DNA of 64,000 nt from Sphingobacterium sp. (lineage in GTDB: Bacteria > Bacteroidota > Bacteroidia > Sphingobacteriales > Sphingobacteriaceae), in assembly GCA_031253985.1 (NCBI GenBank), contig JAIRVH010000206.1, positions 148,144 to 212,143 on the forward strand. Direction: 5' to 3'. The first letter of the stretch is position 1. Each line of letters opens with the position of its first letter. The translations under genes and the position numbers were made by a program. Positions 50,011-59,659 of this stretch are shown piece by piece. A model generated the notes under the pieces. That model was not told where the DNA came from. It saw only the letters and a program-made list of their open reading frames with translations, and did no database searches.

Positions 50011-50154
50011 AGCGAGTTAAAACTTAGAATCAAGATTAACAAATCTAAAAAAATTATACGAATACCACCAATAGAATTGCTCAATCATAAAGGTAAATTG
50101 AAAAGGAAGCAAATAAGCAAAACTTTAGTCTCCTAAAGCCTGTTTTAATGAAAT

Positions 50155-51156
50155 ATGATACGTTTTACATCTAAAGGCATATATTGTGTTCCAGGCAAAT
50201 TTTATCTAGATCCCTGGAAACCTGTTGATTTAGCGGTTATTTCGCATGGGCATGCCGACCATGCCCATTGGGGTATGAAAAAATACCTCTGCCATCATTT
50301 CACGGTCAATATTCTGCGGAGCCGTATCGGGCCCGATATACATGTCCAAGGTATTGCTTACAACGAAGCTGTGCTAATCAACGGTGTAAAAGTTTCCCTA
50401 CATCCCGCAGGTCATATTATTGGTTCAGCGCAGATCCGCCTCGAATACAAAGGTAAAGTCGTCGTTTTCACTGGTGATTACAAAATTCAGGATGATGGCT
50501 TATCCACCGCATTCGAACCCATCAAATGCCATGAGCTCATTACAGAAAGTACATTTGGCCTTCCCATCTATCGCTGGGAATCAATAGCGATGCAAAATGA
50601 ACGTTTACAGGCCTGGATCAAAGACAATCAAAGCAATAAAAAAACATCGGTTTTTATCGGATATTCGCTGGGTAAATCTCAGCGTATTCTAAATGCCGTA
50701 CATGAGATGGGCCCTGTCTATGTTCATTATAGTATTGCCAAGTTAAATGAAGCCTATAGTCAGGCTGGAATAAAACTGCCTCCTTACCGGGTCGCAGATT
50801 TAAAATCAGACATCAAAGTGCTCGATAATCAGATTGTCCTCCTCCCACCTGCTCTGCTTGATAGCCAGCTTCTGCAGAAAATACCCCATTCCGCCCATGC
50901 GATCTGCTCAGGATGGATGCAGATTCGTGGAGCACGACGCTGGCGCAGTGCAGATGCAGGCTTTGCGATCAGTGATCATGCCGATTGGCAGGGCTTATTG
51001 CAGGCGGTACGTGGCAGTGCTGCCGAAAAAGTATATGTTACCCACGGACAGACAGCTACATTTGCCAAATACCTCAATGAAATAGGTATTGAGGCCGAAG
51101 AAGTGAAGACGCAATACGGCGATGAAGAAGACCCTCAAACCCAAACAACGGAATAG
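50155..51156 (+). CDS. Ligase-associated DNA exonuclease (MBL fold)
   Basis: 333 aa metallo-beta-lactamase/beta-CASP-like protein. The metal ligands are in HGHADHAH (31-38), then HPAGHIIGSAQI, TGDY and HADW. The family is annotated as 'ligase-associated DNA exonuclease' because it is nearly always encoded with the ATP-dependent ligase and the helicase, as here. It is related to SNM1/Pso2 nucleases that trim damaged ends. The gene is followed by the ligase after 3 bp. Cytosolic. Substrate damage type is not known. Confidence 0.93.
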   Translation: MIRFTSKGIYCVPGKFYLDPWKPVDLAVISHGHADHAHWGMKKYLCHHFTVNILRSRIGPDIHVQGIAYNEAVLINGVKVSLHPAGHIIGSAQIRLEYKGKVVVFTGDYKIQDDGLSTAFEPIKCHELITESTFGLPIYRWESIAMQNERLQAWIKDNQSNKKTSVFIGYSLGKSQRILNAVHEMGPVYVHYSIAKLNEAYSQAGIKLPPYRVADLKSDIKVLDNQIVLLPPALLDSQLLQKIPHSAHAICSGWMQIRGARRWRSADAGFAISDHADWQGLLQAVRGSAAEKVYVTHGQTATFAKYLNEIGIEAEEVKTQYGDEEDPQTQTTE

Positions 51157-51159
51157 CTT

Positions 51160-52740
51160 ATGAAAGAATTTGCCACATTGATCAATGCACTTGACAGCAG
51201 CAATAAAACCAATTCCAAAAAAGAAGCTATTTTGGATTTTTTAGACCAGGCTTCAGAAAAAGATAAACTTTGGTTCTTAGCCCTCATGACCGGTAAAAGA
51301 CCCAAACGAAGCATAGCTGTCAAAGATCTCAAAGAATGGACCTTAGAGATAACAGGGATTCCGGAATGGCTCTTTGTCGAATGTTATGCAGCCGTCGGAG
51401 ATCTTGCTGAAACATTGTCTCTGCTACTGCCACCACCATCGCAGCTGATTGAAAAAAGCCTCAGCGATTGGATGGCAGAGATTGCCGCTGTTCAAGATGC
51501 GCCAGTAGCTGATAAAAAAGCATTTGTTGTTCGTTCCTGGAATGCCTTGACTACCGTGGAGCGCTTTATTTTCAACAAGCTTCTTGGAGGGAGTTTCCGT
51601 TTAGGCATCTCCGCCAAGGGACTGATCAATACCATTGCCCATTACAGCGGCAACGACGCCAGTGCTGTCGCACACAGCATTATGGGCGAATGGAATCCAC
51701 ATGAGTTTGAGTTTGAAAAGCTCATTCATGGTGCCTATAGCGATACGAATCTTTCCAAGCCTTACCCATTCTGCCTTGCCTATCCCATTGAAAACGAACC
51801 CGAAAAACTGGGACCAATTACAGAATGGCAGGCCGAATACAAATGGGATGGCATCCGCGGTCAATTTATCAAGCGATCAGATGACATCCATATCTGGTCA
51901 CGCGGCGAGGAACTGGTCACGCCACAATTTCCTGAAATTAGCGAAGCGCTCCAGCAGTGGAAAGGCAATTTCGTTCTAGATGGGGAAATTCTCGCGGTAA
52001 AAGACGGCCGCGTGCTCAACTTTTCCGAACTTCAAAAGCGGATCAACCGCAAAACCATCCCCAAATCACTTCGTGAAGAAGTACCTATTGCAGTGTATCT
52101 TTACGATATTGTAGAACTGGAAGGAGTCGACCTGCGCAATCAACCACTTGCTTACAGACGTGCGCAGCTGGAAAAGCTTGTCGCTGCAAACGCCGACAGC
52201 GCATTGCAGCTGTCCCCCCTAGTACACGCATCAGACTGGCAATCACTATATAGCATACAAGCCGCCTCGCGAGAGGTTAACAGCGAAGGACTTATGCTCA
52301 AGAAAAAAGATTCAGCTTACCATGCCGGACGCAAAAAGGGCGACTGGTGGAAATGGAAGGTAAATCCCATGAGCATAGACGCCGTGCTCATTTATGCACA
52401 GAAAGGAAGCGGTCGCCGCAGCGCCCACTATACCGATTATACCTTTGCAATAAAAGATGGTGATAAGCTCGTCACCATTGCCAAGGCTTATTCAGGCCTT
52501 ACAGACAAGGAGATCCTTGAAGTGAGCCGTTTTGTGAAGCAAAACTCCCTGGAAAAGTTTGGCCCGGTAAGAACCGTTAAACCTGATTTGGTATTTGAAA
52601 TCGCATTTGAGGGAATTGGTTATAGTAAACGGCACAAATCGGGTGTAGCATTGCGTTTCCCGAGAATACTGCGCTGGCGAAAAGACAAGACTGCCGCAGA
52701 CATCGACACACTTGAAGATATTAAAAAATTGATCCAATAA
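51160..52740 (+). CDS. ATP-dependent DNA ligase (repair cluster)
   Basis: 526 aa. An N-terminal helical DNA-binding domain (about 1-200) is followed by the adenylation domain with nucleophile Lys228 in EYKWDGIRGQF (KxDG motif). Motif III (VLDGEILAV), motif IV (SEGLMLKK), and motif V (WWKWK) come next, then an OB-fold with a final FPRILRWRKDK (motif VI). It seals nicks using ATP and is distinct from the NAD-dependent replicative LigA. In this cluster it is expected to finish a repair event started by the exonuclease and the helicase. All motifs are intact. Confidence 0.95.
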   Translation: MKEFATLINALDSSNKTNSKKEAILDFLDQASEKDKLWFLALMTGKRPKRSIAVKDLKEWTLEITGIPEWLFVECYAAVGDLAETLSLLLPPPSQLIEKSLSDWMAEIAAVQDAPVADKKAFVVRSWNALTTVERFIFNKLLGGSFRLGISAKGLINTIAHYSGNDASAVAHSIMGEWNPHEFEFEKLIHGAYSDTNLSKPYPFCLAYPIENEPEKLGPITEWQAEYKWDGIRGQFIKRSDDIHIWSRGEELVTPQFPEISEALQQWKGNFVLDGEILAVKDGRVLNFSELQKRINRKTIPKSLREEVPIAVYLYDIVELEGVDLRNQPLAYRRAQLEKLVAANADSALQLSPLVHASDWQSLYSIQAASREVNSEGLMLKKKDSAYHAGRKKGDWWKWKVNPMSIDAVLIYAQKGSGRRSAHYTDYTFAIKDGDKLVTIAKAYSGLTDKEILEVSRFVKQNSLEKFGPVRTVKPDLVFEIAFEGIGYSKRHKSGVALRFPRILRWRKDKTAADIDTLEDIKKLIQ

Positions 52741-52744
52741 TACA

Positions 52745-55207
52745 TTGAAGCAGAAATTAATAGATAGTGAAGGATTTCGAATTGTCAATAATTATTTCGA
52801 ATCCAAGGGAAATGTCCCCTTTAGCTTTCAGACCAAAGCCTGGGAAAAGTATGCACAAGGCTACAGCGGAATGATCATTGCACCTACCGGATTTGGAAAA
52901 ACTTTTTCCCTGTTTATGGCGGTACTAATAGACTTCCTCAACCAGCCCGAACAGTACCAAAAAGGATTAAAATTGCTTTGGATAACACCTTTGCGCTCCT
53001 TGGCTAAAGATCTCGCCCGGGCTATGCAGGCTGCAATAGACGATATCGGACTGGACTGGGTCGTTCAGGTCCGCAATGGCGACACGGACCCCAAGATCAA
53101 GGCCCAGCAAACCAGGTCTATGCCCGACATCCTGCTTGTTACCCCAGAAAGCCTGCATCTACTACTTGCCCAAAAACAACGCGACAAGTACTTCAAGCAC
53201 TTACGCTGCGTTACCGTGGATGAATGGCATGAACTGATGGGCAATAAACGTGGCGTGATGGTTGAACTTGCACTTTCGTTTCTAAAATCTTACTACAAAA
53301 AAGTACGTATTTGGGGTATAACAGCGACAATAGGTAACCTCGATGAGGCCGTGGAGGTTTTACTGCCGACTGCAGCAAAACGTATACAGATCGTCGCTAA
53401 GGAGAAGAAGAAAATTGAAATTAAGCCGATCTACCCCAGCAAGGTTGAACTTCTTCCTTGGGCAGGCCACCTCGGTGGCAATCTGGCCGATCAGGTCGTT
53501 CCTATTATACTCCAAAGCAAGAGTACGATACTCTTTACCAATACAAGAAGCCAAAGTGAAATGTGGTACCAGCTGCTGCTGCAGGTACATCCTGATTTTG
53601 CTGGACAAATTGCGCTGCACCATAGTTCTATCGACGCACACTTACGCGAATGGATTGAGGAAAACCTGAGTACAGGCAAGCTTAAAGCTGTCGTTTCAAC
53701 CTCGTCGCTCGACCTCGGGGTTGACTTCAAGCCGGTGGATACAGTTATTCAAATCGGATCAAGTAAAGGTGTAGCCCGATTTATGCAACGCGCTGGAAGA
53801 AGCGGACATAGCCCTTTCGAAACCTCAACGATTTATTTCGTACCCACGCACTCCCTGGAACTGATCGAAGCTGCAGCATTAAAGGAAGCTGTAAAAACTC
53901 AGACGATTGAAAACCGTGATCCCATGGTACAGACATTTGACGTCTTGGTGCAATTTATGGTTACTATTGCCCTAGGTGGTGGATTCCGTTCCGAAGAACT
54001 ATACAAAATTGTCGCCGATACCCATGCCTTTAAATATATGGAACAGGAAGAATGGCAATGGTGCATGTATTTTATCACCGCAGGTGGAAAGATCGGAAAG
54101 CGCTACGAGGAATTTCACAAAGTCATACAAAACGAAGAAGGCCTCTGGGTTATCAAAAATCGTCGGCTGGCTTTGCTACATCGCCTCAATATAGGCGCCA
54201 TTGTGGGCGATGCCATGATGCGTGTCAAATTTCTCTCAGGCGGGTATATTGGGATGATCGAAGAATATTTTATCAGCAAACTCAAAAAAGGTGAGCGCTT
54301 TATCCTCGCAGGAAGAATACTGGAACTCGTCATGGTTAAAGAGATGACCGTGTTTGTAAAAAATTCATCCGGAAAGGCCATTACACCGAGCTGGCTCGGC
54401 GGCAGACTTCCCTTATCCTCCAACTTAAGCCACTTCCTCCGCAAAAAACTGGCGGAGGCCCCCGATGCTCCACCGGCTGAGAAGGAACTTCATTTTCTGG
54501 CACCGCTGATTGAAAAACAGGCGGCATTATCTGCAGTACCTAGCGAAGATGAATTCCTCGTCGAACATATCAAAACCCGTGAAGGGCATCATTTATTCTT
54601 CTATCCTTTGGAAGGAAGATTGATCCATGAAGTCATGGCAGCCCTCGTTGCTTACCGCATCAGCAAATTGTATCCCATCAGTTTTTCCATGGCGATGAAT
54701 GACTACGGCTTCGAACTATACTCCGACAAGGAAATTCAGCTGAGCCAAGAACAGCTCGAAGAGGTATTGAGCCGTAAGAATCTGATGGAAGATGTGGTCA
54801 GCAGTATCAATTCAGCAGAAATGGCCAGCCGTAAATTCAGGGATATTGCTGTTATCTCAGGACTGGTCGTCCAGAATTACCCCGGCACACAGCAGAATAA
54901 CAAATCACTGCAGGCCTCTTCGGGGATTATTTTCCGGGTGCTGATGGAACACGACCCCAACAACCTGTTGCTCAAACAAGCTTTTTCCGAAGTATTCAAT
55001 CAGCAATTGGAAGAACATCGGCTCGTAAAAGCCTTTGATCGAATAAATAGTAGTAAAATACGTTATACCTTTGTAGAAGTATATACACCGTTGAGTTTCC
55101 CGATAAAGGTCGATAGTCTACGGCAATCCCTATCGAGTGAAGCGCTGATCGAGCGGATTCAACGTATGGAAAAGGCAAACGCACAAAAAAAGAAACGCAG
55201 AAAATGA
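52745..55207 (+). CDS. Ligase-associated DEXH-box helicase (Lhr-like)
   Basis: 820 aa from a TTG start at 52745. No ATG is found in frame before the Walker A motif, and homologues begin at about this point (EGFRIVNNYF), so TTG is the likely real start. Motifs: Q-motif region PFSFQTKAW, Walker A APTGFGKT (46-53), DEWH box VDEWHEL, SAT-type ITATIG, and the second RecA lobe with TSSLDLGVDFKPVD and QRAGRSGHS. The C-terminal 350 residues hold the winged-helix and Lhr-core parts. It is a 3'-5' helicase of the Lhr type in the ligase-linked repair operon, starting 4 bp after the ligase stop. Confidence 0.95.
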   Translation: MKQKLIDSEGFRIVNNYFESKGNVPFSFQTKAWEKYAQGYSGMIIAPTGFGKTFSLFMAVLIDFLNQPEQYQKGLKLLWITPLRSLAKDLARAMQAAIDDIGLDWVVQVRNGDTDPKIKAQQTRSMPDILLVTPESLHLLLAQKQRDKYFKHLRCVTVDEWHELMGNKRGVMVELALSFLKSYYKKVRIWGITATIGNLDEAVEVLLPTAAKRIQIVAKEKKKIEIKPIYPSKVELLPWAGHLGGNLADQVVPIILQSKSTILFTNTRSQSEMWYQLLLQVHPDFAGQIALHHSSIDAHLREWIEENLSTGKLKAVVSTSSLDLGVDFKPVDTVIQIGSSKGVARFMQRAGRSGHSPFETSTIYFVPTHSLELIEAAALKEAVKTQTIENRDPMVQTFDVLVQFMVTIALGGGFRSEELYKIVADTHAFKYMEQEEWQWCMYFITAGGKIGKRYEEFHKVIQNEEGLWVIKNRRLALLHRLNIGAIVGDAMMRVKFLSGGYIGMIEEYFISKLKKGERFILAGRILELVMVKEMTVFVKNSSGKAITPSWLGGRLPLSSNLSHFLRKKLAEAPDAPPAEKELHFLAPLIEKQAALSAVPSEDEFLVEHIKTREGHHLFFYPLEGRLIHEVMAALVAYRISKLYPISFSMAMNDYGFELYSDKEIQLSQEQLEEVLSRKNLMEDVVSSINSAEMASRKFRDIAVISGLVVQNYPGTQQNNKSLQASSGIIFRVLMEHDPNNLLLKQAFSEVFNQQLEEHRLVKAFDRINSSKIRYTFVEVYTPLSFPIKVDSLRQSLSSEALIERIQRMEKANAQKKKRRK

Positions 55208-55866
55208 AGATCGCAGAGCAAACAATCACATTTAATAAACAAGAGTTAATCCTTAATACACAGCGGTCAATATTCTGGAAAGAAACAAAATCCTTGATTT
55301 TATCCGACCTGCACCTCGGCAAAGCGGCACATTTCAGAAAGCATGGCATTGCTATACCCATGGACACTTCACTAGCCGACCTAAATCGGCTCGAGAGCCT
55401 GATTGACCATTATCAACCCCAACAGGTCATTATCGTTGGGGATCTTGTGCACGCAGGTATTAATCAGGAAGTACTTTTATTGGAGGTGTTCCGGCTGAAA
55501 TATCCTCAGCTCCAGCTTCATCTTGTGAAAGGTAATCATGACAGACTATCGTCTCAGATAAGCAAGCGCTTTGACATTCATCATCACGAAGAAATTTTTG
55601 AACTCAAGAGCATCCAATTTAAACATCATCCGTCAGATTCAGCAGATCCCTCATCTTTCAGAATCAGTGGTCATATCCATCCCGGAGTCAGTATAATCAT
55701 CCCTCCAAAGCGTCATCTGCGCCTGCCCTGCTTTCTGGTAGCTGAGCATCAGATTATCCTTCCTGCATTTAGCAGATTCACAGGCTTAGACAGCAGCGAT
55801 ATGTCCGCAACATATGGATGTTATGCGATTACAGACGATCTGATTTTCCCGGTCGGATCATTTTGA
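55204..55866 (+). CDS. pdeM: Ligase-associated DNA damage response endonuclease PdeM
   Basis: 220 aa metallophosphoesterase. Metal-binding residues: Asp35 and His37 in LILSDLHLGKAAHFR, Asp80 in VGDLVH, Asn111-His112 in KGNHDR, and GHIHPG near the C-terminus. The family carries the name PdeM for the ligase-associated endonuclease. Its ATG overlaps the helicase TGA (55204-55207, ATGA), so the four genes form a tightly coupled operon. The cluster's physiological damage substrate is not established. Convergent with the AraC gene, 18 bp away. Confidence 0.93.
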   Translation: MKIAEQTITFNKQELILNTQRSIFWKETKSLILSDLHLGKAAHFRKHGIAIPMDTSLADLNRLESLIDHYQPQQVIIVGDLVHAGINQEVLLLEVFRLKYPQLQLHLVKGNHDRLSSQISKRFDIHHHEEIFELKSIQFKHHPSDSADPSSFRISGHIHPGVSIIIPPKRHLRLPCFLVAEHQIILPAFSRFTGLDSSDMSATYGCYAITDDLIFPVGSF

Positions 55867-55884
55867 TTGCCGATCAGAACTTTC

Positions 55885-56847
55885 TTACATTTTGAGCTCC
55901 CCTGGCGAGATACCGTAATATTTTTTAAACGCACTGCTAAAGTTATTTTGATGACCATATCCGGTTAACAGAGCAACCTCATAAACCGTCATTTTATCGT
56001 CTAGTAGATAACTTTTGGCCTTTTCCATCCGCACGCGTGTGAGATAGTCATGTATAGTTACTGAAAAATATTCCTTGAAATCCTTACGTAGTTTGCTCTC
56101 ACTGGTCAGCACCTCCGCTGCCAGTTCTTTTTGCGTAGGCGGATTGGCAATGCGTTGCTCCAAAATCTGCCGCGCCATCTCTAGCCGCTGTATATCTTCC
56201 TCGTGGAATAACGAATCGTTGCTTTCCGTTTTCTCATTGTATTGTTCAAACTGATACATCAGCAGCTCAACGATACGCGATTCAGTATGCAGCCGGCGGA
56301 TTTCACCTTTCTTCTTGGATTCGATCAGTTCAGTTATTGTATGCTGCATTTCGTAGGTGGCCATCAGGTCCTCTTCCGAGAAAGATACATACTCTCCCTT
56401 TTCAATCTCGTGCACAAATTGTTGGTGCAGCAGGGAATCACGTTTGATCAGATTGAGGTAATACTCCTTTGAAATAACGGCTATAAAGTAAGTATATTCG
56501 ATCCCCGGTTCCACCTCATGAATGGATTTGACCGAAGGAATGTAGCGTATATTATGCCGGCTCATGCCATAAGGCAGTTTGCTGTCCGTCGACTTAAAGA
56601 AAATAAACTGGCTGGTTATGGTCTCCCCCTCGATCTCCGTAAGCACCTGTACTGGCCGATCAAACTGCATTTTCGAATGCAGGATAAACAATCCTGAAGT
56701 CGATAGCTGAAAATTCTCCATGTGGACAGGATCTTTGGATATCGATATCCTATCTTCTACCAAAGGTTTGTCGGGAACATAGCCATCCGGAATTTCTTCT
56801 TCAAAAAGCCAATCTGCCAACTCTACTATTTTACTTTTCACCAACAT
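55885..56847 (-). CDS. AraC family regulator of the heme locus
   Basis: 320 aa. An N-terminal ligand-sensing region of about 200 residues (beta-rich, with GMSRHNIRYIPSVKSIHEVEPGIEYTYFI) is followed by the two HTH motifs: TQKELAAEVLTSESKLRKDFKEYFSVTIHDYL and MTVYEVALLTGYGHQNNFSSAFKKYYGISPGEL. It resembles PchR/AraC regulators that respond to iron or siderophore and sit beside uptake genes. It lies 91 bp downstream of hmuV with a 23-bp inverted-repeat site in its promoter, so it can be transcribed separately and probably tunes the locus. Confidence 0.9.
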   Translation of the reverse strand: MLVKSKIVELADWLFEEEIPDGYVPDKPLVEDRISISKDPVHMENFQLSTSGLFILHSKMQFDRPVQVLTEIEGETITSQFIFFKSTDSKLPYGMSRHNIRYIPSVKSIHEVEPGIEYTYFIAVISKEYYLNLIKRDSLLHQQFVHEIEKGEYVSFSEEDLMATYEMQHTITELIESKKKGEIRRLHTESRIVELLMYQFEQYNEKTESNDSLFHEEDIQRLEMARQILEQRIANPPTQKELAAEVLTSESKLRKDFKEYFSVTIHDYLTRVRMEKAKSYLLDDKMTVYEVALLTGYGHQNNFSSAFKKYYGISPGELKM

Positions 56848-56910
56848 GATTACAAATCCTAAATAAGCTTGAAGCAGTTAAAATTAACGAAATAAGACGG
56901 TATTCTAAAA

Positions 56911-56933
56911 TTATTTATAATGTTTCTAAATAA
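56911..56933 (-). promoter_or_regulatory. Candidate Fur-type operator upstream of the AraC gene
   Basis: Inverted arms TTATTTA (56911-56917) and TAAATAA (56927-56933), separated by 9 bp (TAATGTTTC). The outer layout is shared with the site at 59943-59965. It is in the 91-bp gap upstream of the AraC start. Confidence 0.5.
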
Positions 56934-56938
56934 CAACA

Positions 56939-57730
56939 CTAATCCAAGTCAATGTCCATTTCCTCCAATTGAACATAAGGTTTTAAGGTCCTTGGATTCA
57001 TAATGACTTTGGATTCGACCGAAAAGATGGTGTAAATTTCCTTTTGAGCTAATACTTCGACAGGAGTACCATGAAAAAGCTTACGCCCATTTTTGAGCAT
57101 GAGGATACGATCGGCATACATGGCTGCAAAGTTGACATCATGCACGATCAGCACCACCATAAATCCTTTACGGGCAAGCGCACGGGCTATCGCGAGGACC
57201 TTCTGCTGGTAGTGTAAATCCAGCGCAGAAATTGGCTCATCCAATAACAACAATGAATCAGGATTATCCCAGATCTGTGCCAAGATACGTGCAAGATGGA
57301 CACGTTGCTGCTCGCCACCGGATAAGCTCAGAAAATCCCGCTCAGCGAAAGCCGATACCCCACAAAGTTCCATGGTTTCCGCAACGACCTTATAGTCATG
57401 TTCCTTTGGTATATTCTTGTAATGCGGATACCTTCCCATCAGCACAATTTCCTCCACATTAAAGCTCAGCGTCATCTGCTGCTGCTGGCTCAACAGCGCC
57501 CGGCATTTAGAGAGCGTCGCTGGGTCATAATCCAATAAAGCCTTTCCATTGAGATGAACCGCTCCCGAATCTGGTTTCTTTTCGCCACAAAGCACCCCCA
57601 TCAATGTAGATTTACCCGCACCATTGGCGCCGAGAATGGCCAGGATCTCACCTTTGCGCACCTGAAAGGTAATATCCTTCAGAAGCTTTCGTCCATTCAC
57701 TTCATAGTTGATTTTCTCTACACGCAACAT
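56939..57730 (-). CDS. hmuV: Heme ABC transporter ATP-binding protein
   Basis: 263 aa ABC ATPase. Walker A GANGAGKST (34-42), Q-loop, signature LSGGEQQRVHLAR, Walker B LLLLDEP, and the switch histidine in VLIVHDVNFAAMYA. It powers heme (or iron-chelate) import through the HmuU permease. The neighbouring HmuT-type binding protein, TonB receptor and HmuY lipoproteins favour heme over siderophore. It starts 34 bp after hmuU ends on the minus strand. Confidence 0.92.
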   Translation of the reverse strand: MLRVEKINYEVNGRKLLKDITFQVRKGEILAILGANGAGKSTLMGVLCGEKKPDSGAVHLNGKALLDYDPATLSKCRALLSQQQQMTLSFNVEEIVLMGRYPHYKNIPKEHDYKVVAETMELCGVSAFAERDFLSLSGGEQQRVHLARILAQIWDNPDSLLLLDEPISALDLHYQQKVLAIARALARKGFMVVLIVHDVNFAAMYADRILMLKNGRKLFHGTPVEVLAQKEIYTIFSVESKVIMNPRTLKPYVQLEEMDIDLD

Positions 57731-57764
57731 AATACGATTATTTTATTCGGTCTCCGTCAAAAGA

Positions 57765-58796
57765 CTACTTCTCTTTAATTAAAATGTACAAGAATACAGG
57801 TGTTCCCAAAAGTGCCGTAATCACACCAATTGGCAATTCTATCGGTGCCACAACAACACGCGCAATCACGTCTGCCAGCGTAAGCACCAGCGCCCCCAAC
57901 AGCAGTGAACCCGGAAGGACAAAACGATGATCCGCACCGCCCATTAACCGGACCGTATGCGGAACGATCAGTCCCACAAATCCGATGATGCCGGATACAG
58001 CAACAGAAGCTCCCACGGCTAAAGTGGAAAGGACGACAACCCATCGTTTGACACGGTCCGTTCGCATCCCCAATAGATCTGCCTGCAGTTCCCCCAATGC
58101 AAAAGCATTTAGCGACTTACCAAAAAAGGGCAATACCAGTACCGGGATCAAAATAAATGGTGCCAAAGCGGTTAAGTTATCCCAAGTAGCCCCGCCCAAA
58201 CTGCCCAGCATCCAGAAAGTGATGGTACGCAACTGCTGTTCTGTAGACAGATAAGTCATCAAACCTGTTAGCGCCCCCGCAAATGCATTAATAGCAATCC
58301 CCGCCAATAACATGGTGGTTACATTGGGCCGCCCGTTCTTGCTTGCAATACGATAAACTAAAAAAGCTGTTAAACCCGCTCCCACAAATGCACCAAAAGC
58401 CAGTAAATAATAACCGATCCAGGCAGACAACGAAGTGAAGAGAAAAGTCTCAAATGCGATAATCAATACCGCAAAAAGAGACGCCCCCGACGAAATACCA
58501 ATCAACCCCGGTTCAGCCAGCGGATTACGGAATATACCTTGGATGGCAGCACCGGATATACCGAGCGCTGCACCGACCAAAAGTCCGAGCAAAAGACGCG
58601 GCATGCGAATCTCAAAAAGAACATCTTCTTGCATATCAGCCACACTGCTGACGGTCCCCAAGTGCAGCTTTTGCAGCAACATCGTTAATATATCACCGGA
58701 CGGAATATGATAGGCCCCCATTCCCAGCGCAACAATACTTGTCATAACCAATACGAGGCCAAGGGCCAGCAATATAAATTTCTGTTTTCTCTGCAC
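57765..58796 (-). CDS. hmuU: Heme ABC transporter permease, FecCD family
   Basis: 343 aa, nine to ten transmembrane segments of the BtuC/FecCD type. Family blocks: RMPRLLLGLLVGAALGISGAAIQGIFRNPLAEPGLIGISSGA (the conserved permease signature), WMLGSLGGATWDNL, GIIGFVGLIVPHTVRLMGG, and ELPIGVITALLGTPVFLYIL. It forms the inner-membrane channel with HmuV. It lies 5 bp downstream of hmuT. Confidence 0.94.
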   Translation of the reverse strand: MQRKQKFILLALGLVLVMTSIVALGMGAYHIPSGDILTMLLQKLHLGTVSSVADMQEDVLFEIRMPRLLLGLLVGAALGISGAAIQGIFRNPLAEPGLIGISSGASLFAVLIIAFETFLFTSLSAWIGYYLLAFGAFVGAGLTAFLVYRIASKNGRPNVTTMLLAGIAINAFAGALTGLMTYLSTEQQLRTITFWMLGSLGGATWDNLTALAPFILIPVLVLPFFGKSLNAFALGELQADLLGMRTDRVKRWVVVLSTLAVGASVAVSGIIGFVGLIVPHTVRLMGGADHRFVLPGSLLLGALVLTLADVIARVVVAPIELPIGVITALLGTPVFLYILIKEK

Positions 58797-58801
58797 CTGA
58801 T

Positions 58802-59659
58802 CTATTTTGAATCCATCACTTTTCCAAATCCACGGTGCAATTCCAGAATTGCGTCTGGCAGGCGATTACTGAAGTTGACCAGCAACGAAGCATTCATCAC
58901 CAGGATGCGATCATTTTTACCCGCATTGGTAATGCGCATACCCGGCAATTTAAGAATAGGATCCTCGCCCCCAAGACTACTTGCTCCAAAATCAAACATC
59001 AAGATAATATCCGGATTTGCCTGCACCAGCGCTTCGGTCGTATACGGTTTAAAATCTGAAAATTCCTGCACGGCGTTTTTACCACCAGCCAGGTTGATCA
59101 TTGCATCAAGACTACTTCCTTTTCCAGCAACACTCATCGTACCTGTACCGCGTGCATACAAAAACAGTACTTTCGGGGCTACTTTTCCCTGATTTTCCTT
59201 TTTGACCAATTCCATCGTATGATCAAGACTTAATTTTGTACGCGAAGCCAAATTCTTTCCAGCTGCAGATTCGCCTACCGCATCAGCTACCTCCTGAATA
59301 TAACGAAGGGCACCCGAAACAGAATAGTTGGGCTTGATCGAAACAAATTTCACCCCTGCTGCACGGATTTGCTGAACGACAGCCTTGGATACATCACCCT
59401 CATTCGCGATCACGATTGTCGGTTTAAAAGATAATAAGCCCTCGGCTGAAACCGATCGATTTTTACTTACTCTGGGCAGTGCTGCCGCAGCTTTGGGCGA
59501 GATGCTCGTCACATCCGTCGCAACCATGCGCTCACCTACGCCCAATCCATAGATCGTTTCCGTCAGGGAACTGTTTAATGTAATGATTCTTTGCTGTGCC
59601 GTTGCCAATCCTCCGATTTGCATCAAACAGCACAGTATAACAACATAAAATCTACTCAT
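58802..59659 (-). CDS. hmuT: Heme ABC transporter substrate-binding protein
   Basis: 285 aa with a signal peptide ending ATAQ. Type III periplasmic binding protein fold: RIITLNSSLTETIYGLGVGERMVATDVTS, then LLSFKPTIVIANEG and ALVQANPDIILMF. It carries no lipobox, so it is a soluble periplasmic protein. HmuT proteins bind heme through Tyr/His; I cannot fix the ligand residues by eye. First gene of the minus-strand operon hmuTUV. Divergent promoter region of 311 bp to the TonB receptor. Confidence 0.9.
   Translation of the reverse strand: MSRFYVVILCCLMQIGGLATAQQRIITLNSSLTETIYGLGVGERMVATDVTSISPKAAAALPRVSKNRSVSAEGLLSFKPTIVIANEGDVSKAVVQQIRAAGVKFVSIKPNYSVSGALRYIQEVADAVGESAAGKNLASRTKLSLDHTMELVKKENQGKVAPKVLFLYARGTGTMSVAGKGSSLDAMINLAGGKNAVQEFSDFKPYTTEALVQANPDIILMFDFGASSLGGEDPILKLPGMRITNAGKNDRILVMNASLLVNFSNRLPDAILELHRGFGKVMDSK

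Noticed and set aside
57775..58044. Cys- and Gly-rich 89-aa minus-strand frame
   Set aside because: It is a frame shadow of the hmuU permease gene; the low-complexity composition comes from GC-rich codons of the real gene.
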